This document shows positions 60,412 through 64,000 of a DNA stretch of 64,000 nucleotides, piece after piece. Positions within the stretch are counted from its first letter, which is position 1, and each line of letters opens with the position of its first letter. The notes beneath the pieces were generated by a model. It searched no databases and was not told where the DNA came from. It saw only the letters and a list, made by a program, of their open reading frames with translations. The translations under genes and the position numbers were made by a program. The DNA lies in the NCBI RefSeq assembly GCF_007744515.1, contig NZ_CP036268.1, forward strand, positions 510,482 through 574,481, read 5' to 3'. Origin of the DNA: Stratiformator vulcanicus. GTDB lineage: Bacteria > Planctomycetota > Planctomycetia > Planctomycetales > Planctomycetaceae.

Positions 60412-61392
60412 CTAACCGCCGCGTACTCTCATGTGGATCGAATAGAGGCCGGTGCGTGCGGTAATAAATAACGTCTTGCCGTCGGGGCCGCCGAACGTCA
60501 CATTGGACGGCGCCTCCGGCACCTCGATGTCGCCAATAAAGCGTCCGGTCGGCGAATAAATCCTGACGGTCTTCCAAGTGACATACAAATTACCGCGTTC
60601 GTCCAACGTCAACCCATCAGACGGGTGATCGGCGGCAGTTTTTCGGTTTGAGAGCATCCCGTCTGAGTCGATGTCGTAGCGAAAGACGCTTTTCTGACGT
60701 GGCACGGCCACGAACAGGCTTTTGCCATCCGCAGAACCCACAATGCCGTTGGGGCGCCACAGGTCTTCGGTAACTCGCTGCAGATTGGTGCGATCGGGTG
60801 ACAGGCGGTAGACATAGCCACCATCCTGCGTGGAATCGCCTTTGCGGGGGTACTGATCGGTGAAGTACACCGAGCCATCAGGGGCGAGCCAGATGTCGTT
60901 GTTGCCGCACAGTGGTCGACCTTCAAATTGATCGACGAGCAACTTTGCCCGACCCTTTTCGCTGAGGTCAAACACTCCATGGGCTCGTCCGGAGCAACCA
61001 ACGAGTTGTCCGTCCCGAGCGGAAAGACCGCCGATGGCGAACTCGTCGCCGCGCCAGTAACGCTGCAATTTCCCGTTGTGCGACCAGTGATGCAATGCCT
61101 TCGGGGGTGTATCGACGAAGTAAACTCCGCCTTCACCATCGCTGGCAGGACCTTCGGTAAAACGAAACCCGCCCGCAAGCTTCACAACGCGACTGTCGGA
61201 ATCGACGAGGTCTGACAACTCGATCTCGTCGATCTCGGCAGAGACCGCGGTCGAAGCCAAGACGAGCCAAATCGTCAACCGGCCGACGCCTCGCAATAAT
61301 CCGTAAAGAGTCTCTCTGATAAAGGTTGCGCCGGATGGTGCCTCCGGGGGGCGCGATTTGTGTACCGGGCTCGGGGAGAAGGTCGCGAGCAT
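60412..61392 (-). CDS. SMP-30/gluconolactonase-like exported protein
   Basis: This 326-residue protein has a signal segment (LTIWLVLASTAVSA) after a long N-terminus of about 38 residues. It shows a six-bladed propeller with FTEGPASDGEGGVYFVDTPP, GNNDIWLAPDGSVYFTDQYP, NGIVGSADGKSLFVAVP and DGLTLDERGNLYVTW. Glu and Asn/Asp in the EGPA, NND and SDGL-like motifs are the metal ligands in SMP-30 lactonases. It would hydrolyse a sugar lactone, consistent with the following oxidoreductase and isomerase. The start is uncertain because no other in-frame ATG exists before the signal. Confidence 0.9.
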   Translation of the reverse strand: MLATFSPSPVHKSRPPEAPSGATFIRETLYGLLRGVGRLTIWLVLASTAVSAEIDEIELSDLVDSDSRVVKLAGGFRFTEGPASDGEGGVYFVDTPPKALHHWSHNGKLQRYWRGDEFAIGGLSARDGQLVGCSGRAHGVFDLSEKGRAKLLVDQFEGRPLCGNNDIWLAPDGSVYFTDQYPRKGDSTQDGGYVYRLSPDRTNLQRVTEDLWRPNGIVGSADGKSLFVAVPRQKSVFRYDIDSDGMLSNRKTAADHPSDGLTLDERGNLYVTWKTVRIYSPTGRFIGDIEVPEAPSNVTFGGPDGKTLFITARTGLYSIHMRVRGG

Positions 61393-61591
61393 GTGAGGCC
61401 GATCCGCAGTGCAGGTAGGGTGTTCAGGCCATGGTTTCCTGAAGAAGATAGCATCAAGGTTACTTTATCTGTCTTGCCGACGAATCGCGAACTTGAGGAG
61501 TGAGCAGGCGGTCACTTTCGAGTAACCTCGCACCGGTAAGTGCTATTATGTTGATGGGAGGATTTTACCTGTGTTCATTGAGGTCTGACGC
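61393..61591. other. Divergent intergenic region
   Basis: Two transcription units diverge from these 199 bp: the leftward sugar-catabolism genes and the rightward cytochrome-like gene. Promoters for both should lie here, but I see no convincing consensus box. A GAGG ribosome site (61580-61583) precedes the rightward GTG. Confidence 0.45.
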
Positions 61592-64000
61592 GTGGCAACC
61601 CGTCGAGCTATTCGCCTATTTCGCCCCCGCGCGAACTCGATTCGAAGTCTGTGGCTGGTTTGCTTAGCACTCGTGTTGCCGATGGGTTCCGCGACGAAGT
61701 TGCTTGCAGCCGAGGACGCAATCTCGCCTCAACATCTTTCCGCAATGACGGAGCGATACTGCGTCGACTGTCACGGTGAGTTCCTGCAGGAAGCGGGTCT
61801 GCGACTCAATACGATGCGGTTCGATGCCACGGATGCCGCCAATTTGGCTCGCTGGCTCCAAGTCTACGACCGTGTCGCCGACGGCGAGATGCCACCGGCT
61901 GATGCCGAGCACCCGTCCGCTGAAGAGCGAGAGCAATTCGTCGCGGAACTAAGCCAATCGCTCGCGCGCGCTGAACTCAGGGTACATGCCGAATCGGGGC
62001 GGGTGCCGCTGAGAAGACTGAATCGGGTGGAGTACGAGTGGACGCTGCGCGATCTCTTATCTCAGCCCCACTTGGAATTAAAAGAAATGCTGCCGCCCGA
62101 TCCCTCGGTCGGAGGAATCGAAACGGTCGCGACCGCGCAAGATTTTTCCTACGTGCAGATGTCGCGATATCTTGACGCATCGCGGTTGGCCCTCGACGCT
62201 GCGATGGATTTAAAGAGTCGACCGCAGCCAATCAACTTAAGACTGGACTTGCAGAAACAGAGCCGATTGACGCGAGATGTCAATACGAAGTGGGGTAAGA
62301 TCGAGCCCGATGCCCGGCGGAAAGATGGTCGAGCGGAACGGGGCGAAGTCCGTTGGGTCGACGAATGGAGCGTGTTCGTACGCCAGCCAAATAGCGCCCA
62401 GACGCCGTATTTTCTGACGCACCGCGAACCAGTCGCCGAGGGGCTTTATCGTTTCCGATGCCGATGTCGGGGCGTTGAATATGATCACGGTTCGATTCGC
62501 GACACCGATCAAAATCATGTCCTCTCACTTTACAGCGGCGAATCTCGATTGCTTAAGACTTGGGATGTTGCGAACAAGCCGCGTGTCGTGGAATTTACGG
62601 CTTGGCTTAAGGATGGGGACGGTATAGAGCTTTACTGTGCTTCGCTCGATGATCGAAACACAGCCGGTGCGGGCAAAATGAAGCCGTACGCTGGACCGGG
62701 AATTGCCGTCGACTATCTGGAGATGGAAGGGCCGCTCATTGATCAGTGGCCGGCGGATGGGCATCGCCTGCTGTTCGGCGACCTCCGGGTCATTGATTGG
62801 CGGGAAGACTCGGGCTTTCGGAAGCCGATGGAATTAGTTGATACGGGGGCGATGGGGAAGCGGGGCAGTCAACGCCGCGAGAAAAGTCCGCCACGGATGG
62901 TTCAGTCAGCCGAACCGGCCGCTGACGCCGAACGCCTGCTCCGCCGATTTATGAATCGAGCCTATCGCCGCCCCGCCGACGAAGCGGAAGTTCAACGGTG
63001 CCTCGCCTTCGCGACCCGGGCCATTGAAGACCGATTCTGTTTTCAAGATGCGATGCGATTGGCCTATCAGGCTGCATTAAGTTCGCCCGACTTTCTATTC
63101 TTAAGAGAGCAGCCCGGCGAATTGGACGACTTCGCCCTCGCCTCCAGACTCTCTTACTTTTTATGGCGTAGTCTGCCGGACGATGAATTGAGGGCGTTGG
63201 CTGATGCGGGGCGATTGTCGGAACCGGACGTGCTGCGTGAGCAAGTCGAGCGACTATTAAACGATCGTCGCTCGGAACGATTCATCATCGACTTTTGCGA
63301 TCAGTGGCTCGATCTTCGAGAAGTCTCTGCGACTGCGCCCGATCAGGATCTTTACCCCGAATACTTCTGCGATAACCATTTGGTGGAATCGGTGGTCAAG
63401 GAAGCTCGCGCCTATGTGGGAGAAATGGTTTCAAAGAATCTCGGGGCCGCCGCTATCGTTGACTCCGATTTCGCGATGCTGAATGAGCGGTTGGCGGAGC
63501 ACTACGACATCAATGGCGTGCTGGGCAGCGATATTCGACGCGTCGAGCTTCCGGAGGGTTCGGTACGCGGAGGTCTACTCACGCAGGCGGCCATTATGAA
63601 AATCACGGCCAACGGGCTTACGTCGTCTCCCGTCACGCGAGGGGCTTGGGTTCTGGATAACATTTTGGGGACGCCGCCACCCCCTCCCCCGCCCAACGCC
63701 GGGGCCATTGAACCCGATACTCAAGGTGCGACGACGATTCGCGACCTGCTCGAGAAACATCGACGGGTCGAATCCTGTGCGGCTTGTCACCGCTTAATCG
63801 ATCCCCCGGGCTTTGCGTTGGAGAACTTTGACGTCATGGGAGCCTGGCGGGAACGGTATCGCAGCTTCGGCAAGGGTGACCCGGTCAAAAGAGAAGTCGC
63901 CGATCGCCGCGTTAAATATCGCCTCGCTGCAAGAGTTGATGCTTCCGGGAAAACGATCGAAGGAGTCACGTTTGACGATGTCGAAGGACTTCGCACGGTG
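61592..64000 (+). CDS. Planctomycete cytochrome-like protein (DUF1592/1588/1585), partial
   Basis: The frame runs from GTG 61592 to the window edge (803 codons) without a stop and has a signal segment (SLWLVCLALVLPMGSATKLL). It has a haem motif CVDCH near residue 56, LLRRFMNRAYRRPADEAEVQ, and DDFALASRLSYFLWRSLPDD. The second haem motif CAACH sits near 63777-63791, followed by FALENFDVMGAWRERYRS. It is a paralogue of the 46275-48857 gene with the same domain order; only the DUF1585 end is cut off. It is oriented away from the other cluster, and a DUF1552 gene would be expected next. Confidence 0.93.
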   Translation, partial: MATRRAIRLFRPRANSIRSLWLVCLALVLPMGSATKLLAAEDAISPQHLSAMTERYCVDCHGEFLQEAGLRLNTMRFDATDAANLARWLQVYDRVADGEMPPADAEHPSAEEREQFVAELSQSLARAELRVHAESGRVPLRRLNRVEYEWTLRDLLSQPHLELKEMLPPDPSVGGIETVATAQDFSYVQMSRYLDASRLALDAAMDLKSRPQPINLRLDLQKQSRLTRDVNTKWGKIEPDARRKDGRAERGEVRWVDEWSVFVRQPNSAQTPYFLTHREPVAEGLYRFRCRCRGVEYDHGSIRDTDQNHVLSLYSGESRLLKTWDVANKPRVVEFTAWLKDGDGIELYCASLDDRNTAGAGKMKPYAGPGIAVDYLEMEGPLIDQWPADGHRLLFGDLRVIDWREDSGFRKPMELVDTGAMGKRGSQRREKSPPRMVQSAEPAADAERLLRRFMNRAYRRPADEAEVQRCLAFATRAIEDRFCFQDAMRLAYQAALSSPDFLFLREQPGELDDFALASRLSYFLWRSLPDDELRALADAGRLSEPDVLREQVERLLNDRRSERFIIDFCDQWLDLREVSATAPDQDLYPEYFCDNHLVESVVKEARAYVGEMVSKNLGAAAIVDSDFAMLNERLAEHYDINGVLGSDIRRVELPEGSVRGGLLTQAAIMKITANGLTSSPVTRGAWVLDNILGTPPPPPPPNAGAIEPDTQGATTIRDLLEKHRRVESCAACHRLIDPPGFALENFDVMGAWRERYRSFGKGDPVKREVADRRVKYRLAARVDASGKTIEGVTFDDVEGLRTV

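Noticed and set aside
61664-63996. Minus-strand frames over the right end
   Set aside because: The plus frame from 61592 has two haem motifs and DUF1592-family segments throughout; the minus frames are its shadows.

Overview
The window comes from a planctomycete, probably order Planctomycetales. The right-hand 20 kb carries the hallmark planctomycete families: DUF1501, DUF1549/DUF1553 with a PSCyt1 haem motif, DUF1592/1588/1585, DUF1552, DUF1559 pilin-like proteins, FecR and a sulfatase. The giant protein also has the planctomycete LEPR-XLL-type N-terminus. No rRNA or tRNA gene was recognised.

Layout. (1) 35-2594: a CRISPR array of 33 repeats and 32 spacers, transcribed leftwards from a leader next to cas2. 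(2) 2591-12723: one leftward operon, WYL regulator - csb1 (Cas7) - csb2 (Cas5-Cas6) - cas3 (C-terminal HD) - csb3/Cas8u2-like - cas4-cas1 fusion - cas2. This is a complete type I-G (formerly I-U) system, with several ATGA/GTGA stop-start overlaps. (3) 12998-22751: leftward toxin-tip and immunity modules. Each tip is preceded by a full or partial copy of the same Hint/transmembrane pre-toxin segment and followed by a different small immunity-like gene. (4) 22755-40508: a 5917-residue exported polymorphic toxin. It has a LEPR-XLL-like N-terminus, five CBM-like repeats, about 18 cadherin-like repeats, Ig-like repeats, a roughly 2000-residue Ser/Thr/Asp-rich stalk, a Hint domain split by two membrane segments, and a GH-E nuclease tip. 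(5) 40509-43350: a promoter region, a few very small genes, and relics of a conjugative element (MoaD/ThiS-like protein, VirD4/TraG fragment) and an Rhs protein. (6) 43354-56796: leftward planctomycete module of ECF sigma factor, FecR protein, DUF1559, lipoprotein, PSCyt1/DUF1549/DUF1553, DUF1501, DUF1592, DUF1552 and sulfatase. (7) 57028-61392: leftward carbohydrate-catabolism genes (SDR, Gfo/Idh/MocA, TIM-barrel isomerase, SMP-30 lactonase). (8) 61592-64000: a divergent second DUF1592-type cytochrome protein, cut by the window edge.

Main reading. Regions 3 and 4 look like an expressed toxin followed by an archive of alternative C-termini. Among the Hint copies, the probable catalytic cysteine (CFTAGH block) occurs only in the giant gene, in the first cassette and in a terminal fragment. 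The other four cassettes begin downstream of it. A nearly identical direct repeat of about 750 bp joins the giant gene and the first cassette; one crossover would replace the GH-E tip and its ankyrin immunity gene with the AHH tip and its own immunity gene. The tips recognised or proposed are GH-E, AHH, a deaminase, a ParB-like domain and two I cannot assign. Immunity proteins recognised or proposed are ankyrin, Imm11/DUF1629-like, Imm1-like and DUF7710, plus two unassigned. This is a reading of sequence architecture; nothing here shows that swapping occurs.
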